A stretch of 64,000 nt of DNA from Siphonodentalium dalli (lineage: Eukaryota; Mollusca; Scaphopoda; Gadilida; Siphonodentaliidae), in assembly GCA_032622095.1 (NCBI GenBank), contig CP136068.1, forward strand, positions 56,258,025-56,322,024, in the 5' to 3' direction. How positions within the stretch are numbered: the stretch's first letter is position 1; each line of letters opens with the position of its first letter. Made by a program: the position numbers and the translations under genes. Under the pieces are notes generated by a model, which saw only the letters and a program-made list of their open reading frames with translations, did not search any database and was not told the origin of the DNA. Shown here piece by piece: positions 1 to 16,100 of the stretch.

Positions 1-3000
1 ACTCATAAGTAAAGTACACTCATAAGTAAATTACATCTACCACTCATAAGTAAATTACATCTACCACTCATAAGTAAATGACATCTACCACTCATAAGTA
101 AATGACATCTACCACTCATAAGTAAATTACATCTACCACTCATAAGTAAAGTACACTCATAAGTAAATTACAACTACCACTCATAAGTAAATTACATCTA
201 CCACTCATAAGTAAATTACATCTACCACTCATAAGTAAATGACATCGACCACTCATAAGTAAAGTACACTCATAAGTAAATTACATCTACCACTCATAAG
301 TAAATTACATCTACCACTCATAAGTAAATTACACTCATAAGTAAATTACATCTACCACTCATAAGTAAAGTACACTCATAAGTAAATTACATCTACCACT
401 CATAATTAAATTACATCTACCACTCATAAGTAAATTACATCTACCACTCATAAGTAAATGACATCTACCACTCATAAGTAAATGACATCTACCACTCATA
501 AGTAAATGACATCTACCACTCATAAGTAAAGTACACTCATAAGTAAATTACATCTACCACTCATAAGTAAATTACATCTACCACTCATAAGTAAATGACA
601 TCTACCACTCATAAGTAAATGACATCTACCACTCATAAGTTAATTACATCTACCACTCATAAGTAAAGTACACTCATAAGTAAATTACACCAACCACTCA
701 TAAGTAAATTACATCTACCACTCATAAGTAAATGACATCTACCACTCATAAGTAAAGTACACTCATAAGTAAATTAAATCTACCACTCATAAGTAAATTA
801 CATCTACCACTCATAAGTAAATTACATCTACCACTCATAAGTAAATGACATCGACCACTCATAAGTAAATTACATCTACCACTCATAAGTAAAGTACACT
901 CATAAGTAAATTACATCTACCACTCATAAGTAAAGTACACTCATAAGTAAATGACATCTACCACTCATAAGTAAATTACATCTACCACTCATAAGTAAAT
1001 GACATCTACCACTCATAAGTAAATTACATCTACCACTCATAAGTAAATTACATCTACCACTCATAAGTAAATTACATCGACCACTCATAAGTAAAGTACA
1101 TCTACCACTCATAAGTAAATTACATCTACCACTCATAAGTAAAGTACACTCATAAGTAAATGACATCGACCACTCATAAGTAAATTACATCGACCACTCA
1201 TAAGTAAATTACATCTACCACTCATAAGTAAATTACATCTACCACTCATAAGTAAATGACATCGACCACTCATAAGTAAAGTACATCTACCACTCATAAG
1301 TAAATGACATCTACCACTCATAAGTAAAGTACACTCATAAGTAAATTACATCTACCACTCATAAGTAAATTACATCTATCACTCATAAGTAAATTACATC
1401 GACCACTCATAAGTAAATTACATCTACCACTCATAAGTAAATTACATCTACCACTCATAAGTAAATGACATCGACCACTCATAAGTAAAGTACATCTACC
1501 ACTCATAAGTAAATGACATCTACCACTCATAAGTAAAGTACACTCATAAGTAAATTACATCTACCACTTATAAGTAAATTACATCTACCACTCATAAGTA
1601 AATTACATCTACCACTCATAAGTAAATGACATCGACCACTCATAAGTAAAGTACACTCATAAGTAAATTACATCTACCACTCATAAGTAAAGTACACTCA
1701 TAAGTAAATGACATCTACCACTCATAAGTAAATTACATCTACCACTCATAAGTAAATGACATCTGCCACTCATAAGTAAATGACATCTACCACTCATAAG
1801 TAAATGACATCTACCACTCATAAGTAAATGACATCTACCACTCATAAGTAAATGACATCTACCACTCATAAGTAAAGTACACTCATAAGTAAATTACATC
1901 TACCACTCATAAGTAAATTACATCTACCACTCATAAGTAAATGACATCTACCACTCATAAGTAAATTACATCTACCACTCATAAGTAAATGACATCTACC
2001 ACTCATAAGTAAATGACATCTACCACTCATAAGTAAAGTACACTCATAAGTAAATTACATCTACCACTCATAAGTAAATTACATCTACCACTCATAAGTA
2101 AATGACATCTACCACTCATAAGTAAATGACATCTACCACTCATAAGTAAATTACATCTACCACTCATAAGTAAAGTACACTCATAAGTAAATTACAACTA
2201 CCACTCATAAGTAAATTACATCTACCACTCATAAGTAAATTACATCTACCACTCATAAGTAAATGACATCGACCACTCATAAGTAAAGTACACTCATAAG
2301 TAAATTACATCTACCACTCATAAGTAAATTACATCTACCACTCATAAGTAAATTACACTCATAAGTAAATTACATCTACCACTCATAAGTAAAGTACACT
2401 CATAAGTAAATTACATCTACCACTCATAAGTAAAGTACACTCATAAGTAAATTACATCTACCACTCATAAGTAAATTACATCTACCACTCATAAGTAAAT
2501 TACATCGACCACTCATAAGTAAAGTACACTCATAAGTAAATTACATCTACCACTCATAAGTAAAGTACACTCATAAGTAAATTACATCTACCACTCATAA
2601 GTAAATTACATCTACCACTAATAAGTAAATTACATCTACCACTCATAAGTAAATTACATCTACCACTCATAAGTAAATTACATCGACCACTCATAAGTAA
2701 AGTACACTCATAAGTAAATTACATCTACCACTCATAAGTAAATTACATCTACCACTCATAAGTAAATTACATCGACCACTCATAAGTAAATTACACTCAT
2801 AAGTAAATTACATCTACCACTCATAAGTAAAGTACACTCATAAGTAAATTACATCTACCACTCATAAGTAAATTACATCTACCACTCATAAGTAAATTAC
2901 ATCTACCACTCATAAGTAAAGTACACTCATAAGTAAATGACATCTACCACTCATAAGTAAATTACATCTACCACTCATAAGTAAATTACATCTACCACTC

Positions 3001-6000
3001 ATAAGTAAATTACATCTACCACTCATAAGTAAAGTACACTCATAAGTAAATGACATCTACCACTCATAAGTAAATTACATCGACCACTCATAAGTAAATT
3101 ACACTCATAAGTAAATTACATCTACCACTCATAAGTAAAGTACACTCATAAGTAAATTACATCTACCACTCATAAGTAAATTACATCTACCACTCATAAG
3201 TAAATTACATCTACCACTCATAAGTAAAGTACACTCATAAGTAAATGACATCTACCACTCATAAGTAAATTACATCTACCACTCATAAGTAAATTACATC
3301 TACCACTCATAAGTAAATGACATCGACCACTCATAAGTAAAGTACATCTACCACTCATAAGTAAATGACATCTACCACTCATAAGTAAAGTACACTCATA
3401 AGTAAATTACATCTACCACTTATAAGTAAATTACATCTACCACTCATAAGTAAATTACATCTACCACTCATAAGTAAATGACATCGACCACTCATAAGTA
3501 AAGTACACTCATAAGTAAATTACATCTACCACTCATAAGTAAAGTACACTCATAAGTAAATGACATCTACCACTCATAAGTAAATTACATCTACCACTCA
3601 TAAGTAAATGACATCTGCCACTCATAAGTAAATGACATCTACCACTCATAAGTAAATGACATCTACCACTCATAAGTAAATGACATCTACCACTCATAAG
3701 TAAATGACATCTACCACTCATAAGTAAAGTACACTCATAAGTAAATTACATCTACCACTCATAAGTAAATTACATCTACCACTCATAAGTAAATGACATC
3801 TACCACTCATAAGTAAATTACATCTACCACTCATAAGTAAATGACATCTACCACTCATAAGTAAATGACATCTACCACTCATAAGTAAAGTACACTCATA
3901 AGTAAATTACATCTACCACTCATAAGTAAATTACATCTACCACTCATAAGTAAATGACATCTACCACTCATAAGTAAATGACATCTACCACTCATAAGTA
4001 AATTACATCTACCACTCATAAGTAAAGTACACTCATAAGTAAATTACAACTACCACTCATAAGTAAATTACATCTACCACTCATAAGTAAATTACATCTA
4101 CCACTCATAAGTAAATGACATCGACCACTCATAAGTAAAGTACACTCATAAGTAAATTACATCTACCACTCATAAGTAAATTACATCTACCACTCATAAG
4201 TAAATTACACTCATAAGTAAATTACATCTACCACTCATAAGTAAAGTACACTCATAAGTAAATTACATCTACCACTCATAATTAAATTACATCTACCACT
4301 CATAAGTAAATTACATCTACCACTCATAAGTAAATGACATCTACCACTCATAAGTAAATGACATCTACCACTCATAAGTAAATGACATCTACCACTCATA
4401 AGTAAAGTACACTCATAAGTAAATTACATCTACCACTCATAAGTAAATTACATCTACCACTCATAAGTAAATGACATCTACCACTCATAAGTAAATGACA
4501 TCTACCACTCATAAGTTAATTACATCTACCACTCATAAGTAAAGTACACTCATAAGTAAATTACACCAACCACTCATAAGTAAATTACATCTACCACTCA
4601 TAAGTAAATGACATCTACCACTCATAAGTAAAGTACACTCATAAGTAAATTAAATCTACCACTCATAAGTAAATTACATCTACCACTCATAAGTAAATTA
4701 CATCTACCACTCATAAGTAAATGACATCGACCACTCATAAGTAAATTACATCTACCACTCATAAGTAAAGTACACTCATAAGTAAATTACATCTACCACT
4801 CATAAGTAAAGTACACTCATAAGTAAATGACATCTACCACTCATAAGTAAATTACATCTACCACTCATAAGTAAATGACATCTACCACTCATAAGTAAAT
4901 TACATCTACCACTCATAAGTAAATTACATCTACCACTCATAAGTAAATTACATCGACCACTCATAAGTAAAGTACATCTACCACTCATAAGTAAATTACA
5001 TCTACCACTCATAAGTAAAGTACACTCATAAGTAAATGACATCGACCACTCATAAGTAAATTACATCGACCACTCATAAGTAAATTACATCTACCACTCA
5101 TAAGTAAATTACATCTACCACTCATAAGTAAATTACACTCATAAGTAAATTACATCTACCACTCATAAGTAAAGTACACTCATAAGTAAATTACATCTAC
5201 CACTCATAAGTAAAGTACACTCATAAGTAAATTACATCTACCACTCATAAGTAAATTACATCTACCACTCATAAGTAAATTACATCGACCACTCATAAGT
5301 AAAGTACACTCATAAGTAAATTACATCTACCACTCATAAGTAAAGTACACTCATAAGTAAATTACATCTACCACTCATAAGTAAATTACATCTACCACTA
5401 ATAAGTAAATTACATCTACCACTCATAAGTAAATTACATCTACCACTCATAAGTAAATTACATCGACCACTCATAAGTAAAGTACACTCATAAGTAAATT
5501 ACATCTACCACTCATAAGTAAATTACATCTACCACTCATAAGTAAATTACATCGACCACTCATAAGTAAATTACACTCATAAGTAAATTACATCTACCAC
5601 TCATAAGTAAAGTACACTCATAAGTAAATTACATCTACCACTCATAAGTAAATTACATCTACCACTCATAAGTAAATTACATCTACCACTCATAAGTAAA
5701 GTACACTCATAAGTAAATGACATCTACCACTCATAAGTAAATTACATCTACCACTCATAAGTAAATTACATCTACCACTCATAAGTAAATTACATCTACC
5801 ACTCATAAGTAAAGTACACTCATAAGTAAATGACATCTACCACTCATAAGTAAATTACATCGACCACTCATAAGTAAATTACACTCATAAGTAAATTACA
5901 TCTACCACTCATAAGTAAAGTACACTCATAAGTAAATTACATCTACCACTCATAAGTAAATTACATCTACCACTCATAAGTAAATTACATCTACCACTCA

Positions 6001-9000
6001 TAAGTAAAGTACACTCATAAGTAAATGACATCTACCACTCATAAGTAAATTACATCTACCACTCATAAGTAAATTACATCTACCACTCATAAGTAAATGA
6101 CATCGACCACTCATAAGTAAAGTACATCTACCACTCATAAGTAAATGACATCTACCACTCATAAGTAAAGTACACTCATAAGTAAATTACATCTACCACT
6201 TATAAGTAAATTACATCTACCACTCATAAGTAAATTACATCTACCACTCATAAGTAAATGACATCGACCACTCATAAGTAAAGTACACTCATAAGTAAAT
6301 TACATCTACCACTCATAAGTAAAGTACACTCATAAGTAAATGACATCTACCACTCATAAGTAAATTACATCTACCACTCATAAGTAAATGACATCTGCCA
6401 CTCATAAGTAAATGACATCTACCACTCATAAGTAAATGACATCTACCACTCATAAGTAAATGACATCTACCACTCATAAGTAAATGACATCTACCACTCA
6501 TAAGTAAAGTACACTCATAAGTAAATTACATCTACCACTCATAAGTAAATTACATCTACCACTCATAAGTAAATGACATCTACCACTCATAAGTAAATTA
6601 CATCTACCACTCATAAGTAAATGACATCTACCACTCATAAGTAAATGACATCTACCACTCATAAGTAAAGTACACTCATAAGTAAATTACATCTACCACT
6701 CATAAGTAAATTACATCTACCACTCATAAGTAAATGACATCTACCACTCATAAGTAAATGACATCTACCACTCATAAGTAAATTACATCTACCACTCATA
6801 AGTAAAGTACACTCATAAGTAAATTACAACTACCACTCATAAGTAAATTACATCTACCACTCATAAGTAAATTACATCTACCACTCATAAGTAAATGACA
6901 TCGACCACTCATAAGTAAAGTACACTCATAAGTAAATTACATCTACCACTCATAAGTAAATTACATCTACCACTCATAAGTAAATTACACTCATAAGTAA
7001 ATTACATCTACCACTCATAAGTAAAGTACACTCATAAGTAAATTACATCTACCACTCATAATTAAATTACATCTACCACTCATAAGTAAATTACATCTAC
7101 CACTCATAAGTAAATGACATCTACCACTCATAAGTAAATGACATCTACCACTCATAAGTAAATGACATCTACCACTCATAAGTAAAGTACACTCATAAGT
7201 AAATTACATCTACCACTCATAAGTAAATTACATCTACCACTCATAAGTAAATGACATCTACCACTCATAAGTAAATGACATCTACCACTCATAAGTTAAT
7301 TACATCTACCACTCATAAGTAAAGTACACTCATAAGTAAATTACACCAACCACTCATAAGTAAATTACATCTACCACTCATAAGTAAATGACATCTACCA
7401 CTCATAAGTAAAGTACACTCATAAGTAAATTAAATCTACCACTCATAAGTAAATTACATCTACCACTCATAAGTAAATTACATCTACCACTCATAAGTAA
7501 ATGACATCGACCACTCATAAGTAAATTACATCTACCACTCATAAGTAAAGTACACTCATAAGTAAATTACATCTACCACTCATAAGTAAAGTACACTCAT
7601 AAGTAAATGACATCTACCACTCATAAGTAAATTACATCTACCACTCATAAGTAAATGACATCTACCACTCATAAGTAAATTACATCTACCACTCATAAGT
7701 AAATTACATCTACCACTCATAAGTAAATTACATCGACCACTCATAAGTAAAGTACATCTACCACTCATAAGTAAATTACATCTACCACTCATAAGTAAAG
7801 TACACTCATAAGTAAATGACATCGACCACTCATAAGTAAATTACATCGACCACTCATAAGTAAATTACATCTACCACTCATAAGTAAATTACATCTACCA
7901 CTCATAAGTAAATGACATCGACCACTCATAAGTAAAGTACATCTACCACTCATAAGTAAATGACATCTACCACTCATAAGTAAAGTACACTCATAAGTAA
8001 ATTACATCTACCACTCATAAGTAAATTACATCTATCACTCATAAGTAAATTACATCGACCACTCATAAGTAAATTACATCTACCACTCATAAGTAAATTA
8101 CATCTACCACTCATAAGTAAATGACATCGACCACTCATAAGTAAAGTACATCTACCACTCATAAGTAAATGACATCTACCACTCATAAGTAAAGTACACT
8201 CATAAGTAAATTACATCTACCACTTATAAGTAAATTACATCTACCACTCATAAGTAAATTACATCTACCACTCATAAGTAAATGACATCGACCACTCATA
8301 AGTAAAGTACACTCATAAGTAAATTACATCTACCACTCATAAGTAAAGTACACTCATAAGTAAATGACATCTACCACTCATAAGTAAATTACATCTACCA
8401 CTCATAAGTAAATGACATCTGCCACTCATAAGTAAATGACATCTACCACTCATAAGTAAATGACATCTACCACTCATAAGTAAATGACATCTACCACTCA
8501 TAAGTAAATGACATCTACCACTCATAAGTAAAGTACACTCATAAGTAAATTACATCTACCACTCATAAGTAAATTACATCTACCACTCATAAGTAAATGA
8601 CATCTACCACTCATAAGTAAATTACATCTACCACTCATAAGTAAATGACATCTACCACTCATAAGTAAATGACATCTACCACTCATAAGTAAAGTACACT
8701 CATAAGTAAATTACATCTACCACTCATAAGTAAATTACATCTACCACTCATAAGTAAATGACATCTACCACTCATAAGTAAATGACATCTACCACTCATA
8801 AGTAAATTACATCTACCACTCATAAGTAAAGTACACTCATAAGTAAATTACAACTACCACTCATAAGTAAATTACATCTACCACTCATAAGTAAATTACA
8901 TCTACCACTCATAAGTAAATGACATCGACCACTCATAAGTAAAGTACACTCATAAGTAAATTACATCTACCACTCATAAGTAAATTACATCTACCACTCA

Positions 9001-9900
9001 TAAGTAAATTACACTCATAAGTAAATTACATCTACCACTCATAAGTAAAGTACACTCATAAGTAAATTACATCTACCACTCATAAGTAAAGTACACTCAT
9101 AAGTAAATTACATCTACCACTCATAAGTAAATTACATCTACCACTCATAAGTAAATTACATCGACCACTCATAAGTAAAGTACACTCATAAGTAAATTAC
9201 ATCTACCACTCATAAGTAAAGTACACTCATAAGTAAATTACATCTACCACTCATAAGTAAATTACATCTACCACTAATAAGTAAATTACATCTACCACTC
9301 ATAAGTAAATTACATCTACCACTCATAAGTAAATTACATCGACCACTCATAAGTAAAGTACACTCATAAGTAAATTACATCTACCACTCATAAGTAAATT
9401 ACATCTACCACTCATAAGTAAATTACATCGACCACTCATAAGTAAATTACACTCATAAGTAAATTACATCTACCACTCATAAGTAAAGTACACTCATAAG
9501 TAAATTACATCTACCACTCATAAGTAAATTACATCTACCACTCATAAGTAAATTACATCTACCACTCATAAGTAAAGTACACTCATAAGTAAATGACATC
9601 TACCACTCATAAGTAAATTACATCTACCACTCATAAGTAAATTACATCTACCACTCATAAGTAAATTACATCTACCACTCATAAGTAAAGTACACTCATA
9701 AGTAAATGACATCTACCACTCATAAGTAAATTACATCTACCACTCATAAGTAAATTACATCTACCACTCATAAGTAAAGTACATCTACCACTCATAAGTA
9801 AAGTACACTCATAAGTAAATGACATCTACCACTCATAAGTGAATTACATCTACCACTCATAAGTAAATTACATCTACCACTCATAAGTAAAGTACACTCA
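1..9900. repeat. Array zone A: nested block duplications (1.85/2.02/2.78 kb)
   Basis: Marker variants show the block structure. ATAATTAAA occurs near 401, 4,277 and 7,057. ACACCAACC occurs near 687, 4,563 and 7,343. ACAACTACC occurs near 168, 2,193, 4,045, 6,825 and 8,849. ACCACTAATAAG occurs near 2,614, 5,394 and 9,270. The offsets are 1,852, 2,024, 2,780, 3,876 and 6,656, and they add up exactly (1,852 + 2,024 = 3,876; 3,876 + 2,780 = 6,656). Runs of 24-mers separated by single 17-mers keep the same order in each copy. The pattern fits successive duplication of multi-kilobase segments by unequal exchange or template switching. Confidence 0.9.
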
Positions 9901-12900
9901 TAAGTAAATTACATCTACCACTCATAAGTAAATTACATCGACCACTCATAAGTAAATGACATCTACCACTCATAAGTAAAGTACATCTACCACTCATAAG
10001 TAAATGACACTCATAAGTAAATGACATCGACCACTCATAAGTAAATGACACTCATAAGTAAAGTACACTCATAAGTAAATTACACTCATAAGTAAAGTAC
10101 ACTCATAAGTAAAGTACACTCATAAGTAAAGTACACTCATAAGTAAATTACATCTACCACTCATAAGTAAATGACATCTACCACTCATAAGTAAAGTACA
10201 TCTACCACTCATAAGTAAATGACACTCATAAGTAAATGACATCGACCACTCATAAGTAAAGTACACTCATAAGTAAAGTACATCTACCACTCATAAGTAA
10301 ATTACACTCATAAGTAAAGTACACTCATAAGTAAATTACACTCATAAGTAAAGTACACTCATAAGTAAATTACACTCATAAGTAAAGTACACTCATAAGT
10401 AAAGTACACTCATAAGTAAAGTACACTCATAAGTAAATTACACTCATAAGTAAAGTACACTCATAAGTAAATTACACTCATAAGTAAAGTACACTCATAA
10501 GTAAAGTACACTCATAAGTAAAGTACACTCATAAGTAAAGTACACTCATAAGTAAAGTACACTCATAAGTAAAGTACACTCATAAGTAAATTACATCTAC
10601 CACTCATAAGTAAAGTACACTCATAAGTAAAGTACACTCATAAGTAAAGTACACTCATAAGTAAAGTACACTCATAAGTAAATGACACTCATAAGTAAAG
10701 TACACTCATAAGTAAAGTACACTCATAAGTAAAGTACACTCATAAGTAAATTACATCTACCACTCATAAGTAAAGTACACTCATAAGTAAATGACATCTA
10801 CCACTCATAAGTAAATGACATCTACCACTCATAAGTAAATGACATCTACCACTCATAAGTAAAGTACACTCATAAGTAAATGACATCGACCACTCATAAG
10901 TAAAGTACATCTACCACTCATAAGTAAATTACATCTACCACTCATAAGTAAATGACATATACCACTCATAAGTAAAGTACATCTACCACTCATAAGTAAA
11001 TTACATCTACCACTCATAAGTAAAGTGCACTCATAAGTAAATTACATCTACCACTCATAAGTAAATTACATCTACCACTCATAAGTAAAGTACATCTACC
11101 ACTCATAAGTAAAGTACACTCATAAGTAAATGACATCTACCACTCATAAGTAAATTACATCTACCACTCATAAGTAAATTACATCTACCACTCATAAGTA
11201 AATTACATCTACCACTCATAAGTAAATTACATCTATCACTCATAAGTAAATGACATCTACCACTCATAAGTAAATGACATCTACCACTCATAAGTAAATT
11301 ACATCGACCACTCATAAGTAAAGTACACTCATAAGTAAATTACATCTACCACTCATAAGTAAATTACATCTACCACTCATAAGTAAATTACATCGACCAC
11401 TCATAAGTAAATTACACTCATAAGTAAATTACATCTACCACTCATAAGTAAAGTACACTCATAAGTAAATTACATCTACCACTCATAAGTAAATTACATC
11501 TACCACTCATAAGTAAATTACATCTACCACTCATAAGTAAAGTACACTCATAAGTAAATGACATCTACCACTCATAAGTAAATTACATCTACCACTCATA
11601 AGTAAATTACATCTACCACTCATAAGTAAATTACATCTACCACTCATAAGTAAAGTACACTCATAAGTAAATGACATCTACCACTCATAAGTAAATTACA
11701 TCTACCACTCATAAGTAAATTACATCTACCACTCATAAGTAAAGTACATCTACCACTCATAAGTAAAGTACACTCATAAGTAAATGACATCTACCACTCA
11801 TAAGTGAATTACATCTACCACTCATAAGTAAATTACATCTACCACTCATAAGTAAAGTACACTCATAAGTAAATTACATCTACCACTCATAAGTAAATTA
11901 CATCGACCACTCATAAGTAAATGACATCTACCACTCATAAGTAAAGTACATCTACCACTCATAAGTAAATGACACTCATAAGTAAATGACATCGACCACT
12001 CATAAGTAAATGACACTCATAAGTAAAGTACACTCATAAGTAAATTACACTCATAAGTAAAGTACACTCATAAGTAAAGTACACTCATAAGTAAAGTACA
12101 CTCATAAGTAAATTACATCTACCACTCATAAGTAAATGACATCTACCACTCATAAGTAAAGTACATCTACCACTCATAAGTAAATGACACTCATAAGTAA
12201 ATGACATCTACCACTCATAAGTAAAGTACACTCATAAGTAAAGTACATCTACCACTCATAAGTAAATTACACTCATAAGTAAAGTACACTCATAAGTAAA
12301 TTACACTCATAAGTAAAGTACACTCATAAGTAAAGTACACTCATAAGTAAAGTACACTCATAAGTAAAGTACACTCATAAGTAAATTACACTCATAAGTA
12401 AAGTACACTCATAAGTAAATTACACTCATAAGTAAAGTACACTCATAAGTAAAGTACACTCATAAGTAAAGTACACTCATAAGTAAAGTACACTCATAAG
12501 TAAAGTACACTCATAAGTAAAGTACACTCATAAGTAAATTACATCTACCACTCATAAGTAAAGTACACTCATAAGTAAAGTACACTCATAAGTAAAGTAC
12601 ACTCATAAGTAAAGTACACTCATAAGTAAAGTACACTCATAAGTAAAGTACACTCATAAGTAAAGTACACTCATAAGTAAAGTACACTCATAAGTAAAGT
12701 ACACTCATAAGTAAATTACATCTACCACTCATAAGTAAAGTACACTCATAAGTAAAGTACACTCATAAGTAAAGTACACTCATAAGTAAAGTACACTCAT
12801 AAGTAAATTACATCTACCACTCATAAGTAAAGTACACTCATAAGTAAATTACACTCATAAGTAAAGTACACTCATAAGTAAAGTACACTCATAAGTAAAG

Positions 12901-13150
12901 TACACTCATAAGTAAAGTACACTCATAAGTAAAGTACACTCATAAGTAAAGTACACTCATAAGTAAATTACATCTACCACTCATAAGTAAAGTACACTCA
13001 TAAGTAAAGTACACTCATAAGTAAAGTACACTCATAAGTAAAGTACACTCATAAGTAAATGACACTCATAAGTAAAGTACACTCATAAGTAAAGTACACT
13101 CATAAGTAAAGTACACTCATAAGTAAATTACATCTACCACTCATAAGTAA
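9900..13150. repeat. Array zone B: runs of the short 17-bp monomer
   Basis: Here the tail-less 17-bp monomer dominates, with long unbroken runs at about 10,060-10,140, 10,290-10,590 and 12,260-13,130. Elsewhere it appears singly between 24-mers. The zone exists twice: the variant TAAGTGAATTAC sits at about 9,837 and 11,802 (offset 1,965), while AAGTGCACTC and GACATATACC in the right flank repeat with offset 2,377 (about 11,024 to 13,401, and 10,953 to 13,330). The 412-bp difference between the offsets means the 17-mer runs differ in length between copies, so they expanded after the block was duplicated. Confidence 0.88.
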
Positions 13151-16100
13151 AGTACACTCATAAGTAAATGACATCTACCACTCATAAGTAAATGACATCT
13201 ACCACTCATAAGTAAATGACATCTACCACTCATAAGTAAAGTACACTCATAAGTAAATGACATCGACCACTCATAAGTAAAGTACATCTACCACTCATAA
13301 GTAAATTACATCTACCACTCATAAGTAAATGACATATACCACTCATAAGTAAAGTACATCTACCACTCATAAGTAAATTACATCTACCACTCATAAGTAA
13401 AGTGCACTCATAAGTAAATTACATCTACCACTCATAAGTAAATTACATCTACCACTCATAAGTAAAGTACATCTACCACTCATAAGTAAAGTACACTCAT
13501 AAGTAAATGACATCTACCACTCATAAGTAAATTACATCTACCACTCATAAGTAAATTACATCTACCACTCATAAGTAAATTACATCTACCACTCATAAGT
13601 AAATTACATCTATCACTCATAAGTAAATGACATCTACCACTCATAAGTAAATGACATCTACCACTCATAAGTAAATTACATCGACCACTCATAAGTAAAG
13701 TACACTCATAAGTAAATGACATCTACCACTCATAAGTAAATGACATCTACCACTCATAAGTAAAGTACACTCATAAGTAAATTACATCTACCACTCATAA
13801 GTAAATTACATCTACCACTCATAAGTAAATGACATCGACCACTCATAAGTAAAGTATACTCATAAGTAAATTACATCTACCACTCATAAGTAAAGTACAC
13901 TCATAAGTAAATGACATCTACCACTCATAAGTAAATTACATCTACCACTCATAAGTAAATGACATCTACCACTCATAAGTAAATTACATCTACCACTCAT
14001 AAGTAAAGTACACTCATAAGTAAATTACATCTACCACTCATAAGTAAAGTACACTCATAAGTAAATTACATCTACCACTCATAAGTAAAGTACACTCATA
14101 AGTAAATTACATCTACCACTCATAAGTAAATTACATCTACCACTCATAAGTAAATTACATCTACCACTCATAAGTAAAGTACACTCATAAGTAAATGACA
14201 TCTACCACTCATAAGTAAATTACATCTACCACTCATAAGTAAATGACATCTACCACTCATAAGTAAATTACATCTACCACTCATAAGTAAAGTATACTCA
14301 TAAGTAAATTACATCTACCACTCATAAGTAAAGTACACTCATAAGTAAATGACATCTACCACTCATAAGTAAATTACATCTACCACTCATAAGTAAATGA
14401 CATCTACCACTCATAAGTAAATTACATCTACCACTCATAAGTAAAGTACACTCATAAGTAAATTACATCTACCACTCATAAGTAAAGTACACTCATAAGT
14501 AAATTACATCTACCACTCATAAGTAAATTACATCTACCACTCATAAGTAAATTACATCTACCACTCATAAGTAAATGACATCGACCACTCATAAGTAAAT
14601 GACATCGACCACTCATAAGTAAAGTACACTCATAAGTAAATTACATCTACCACTCATAAGTAAATTACATCTACCACTCATAAGTAAATGACATCGACCA
14701 CTCATAAGTAAAGTACACTCATAAGTAAATTACATCTACCACTCATAAGTAAATGACATCTACCACTCATAAGTAAATTACATCTACCACTCATAAGTAA
14801 ATTACATCTACCACTCATAAGTAAAGTACATCGACCACTCATAAGTAAATTACATCTACCACTCATAAGTAAATTACATCTACCACTCATAAGTAAAGTA
14901 CACTCATAAGTAAATTACATCTACCACTCATAAGTAAAGTACACTCATAAGTAAATTACACCTACCACGCATAAGTAAATTACATCTACCACTCATAAGT
15001 AAATGACATCGACCACTCATAAGTAAAGTACACTCATAAGTAAATTACATCTACCACTCATAAGTAAATGACATCTACCACTCATAAGTAAATTACATCT
15101 ACCACTCATAAGAAAATTACATCTACCACTCATAAGTAAAGTACACTCATAAGTAAATTACATCTACCACTCATAAGTAAATTACATCTACCACTCATAA
15201 GTAAATGACATCTACCACTCATAAGTAAATTACATCTACCACTCATAAGTAAATTACATCTACCACTCATAAGTAAATTACATCTACCACTCATAAGTAA
15301 ATTACATCTATCACGCATAAGTAAATTACATCTACCACTCATAAGTAAATTACATCTACCACTCATAAGTAAATGACATCGACCACTCATAAGTAAAGTA
15401 CACTCATAAGTAAATTACATCTACCACTCATAAGTAAATGACATCTACCACTCATAAGTAAATTACATCTACCACTCATAAGTAAATTACATCTACCACT
15501 CATAAGTAAAGTACACTCATAAGTAAATGACATCTACCACTCATAAGTAAATAACATCTACCACTCATAAGTAAATGACATCTACCACTCATAAGTAAAT
15601 TACATCTACCACTCATAAGTAAATTACATCTACCACTCATAAGTAAATGACATCTACCACTCATAAGTAAAGTACACTCATAAGTAAATTACATCTACCA
15701 CTCATAAGTAAATGACATCTACCACTCATAAGTAAATTACATCTACCACTCATAAGTAAATTACATCTACCACTCATAAGTAAAGTACACTCATAAGTAA
15801 ATGACATCTACCACTCATAAGTAAATTACATCTACCACTCATAAGTAAATGACATCTACCACTCATAAGTAAATTACATCTACCACTCATAAGTAAATTA
15901 CATCTACCACTCATAAGTAAAGTACACTCATAAGTAAATTACATCTACCACTCATAAGTAAATTACATCTACCACTCATAAGTAAATGACATCGACCACT
16001 CATAAGTAAAGTACACTCATAAGTAAATTACATCTACCACTCATAAGTAAATTACATCTACCACTCATAAGTAAATTACATCTACCACTCATAAGTAAAG

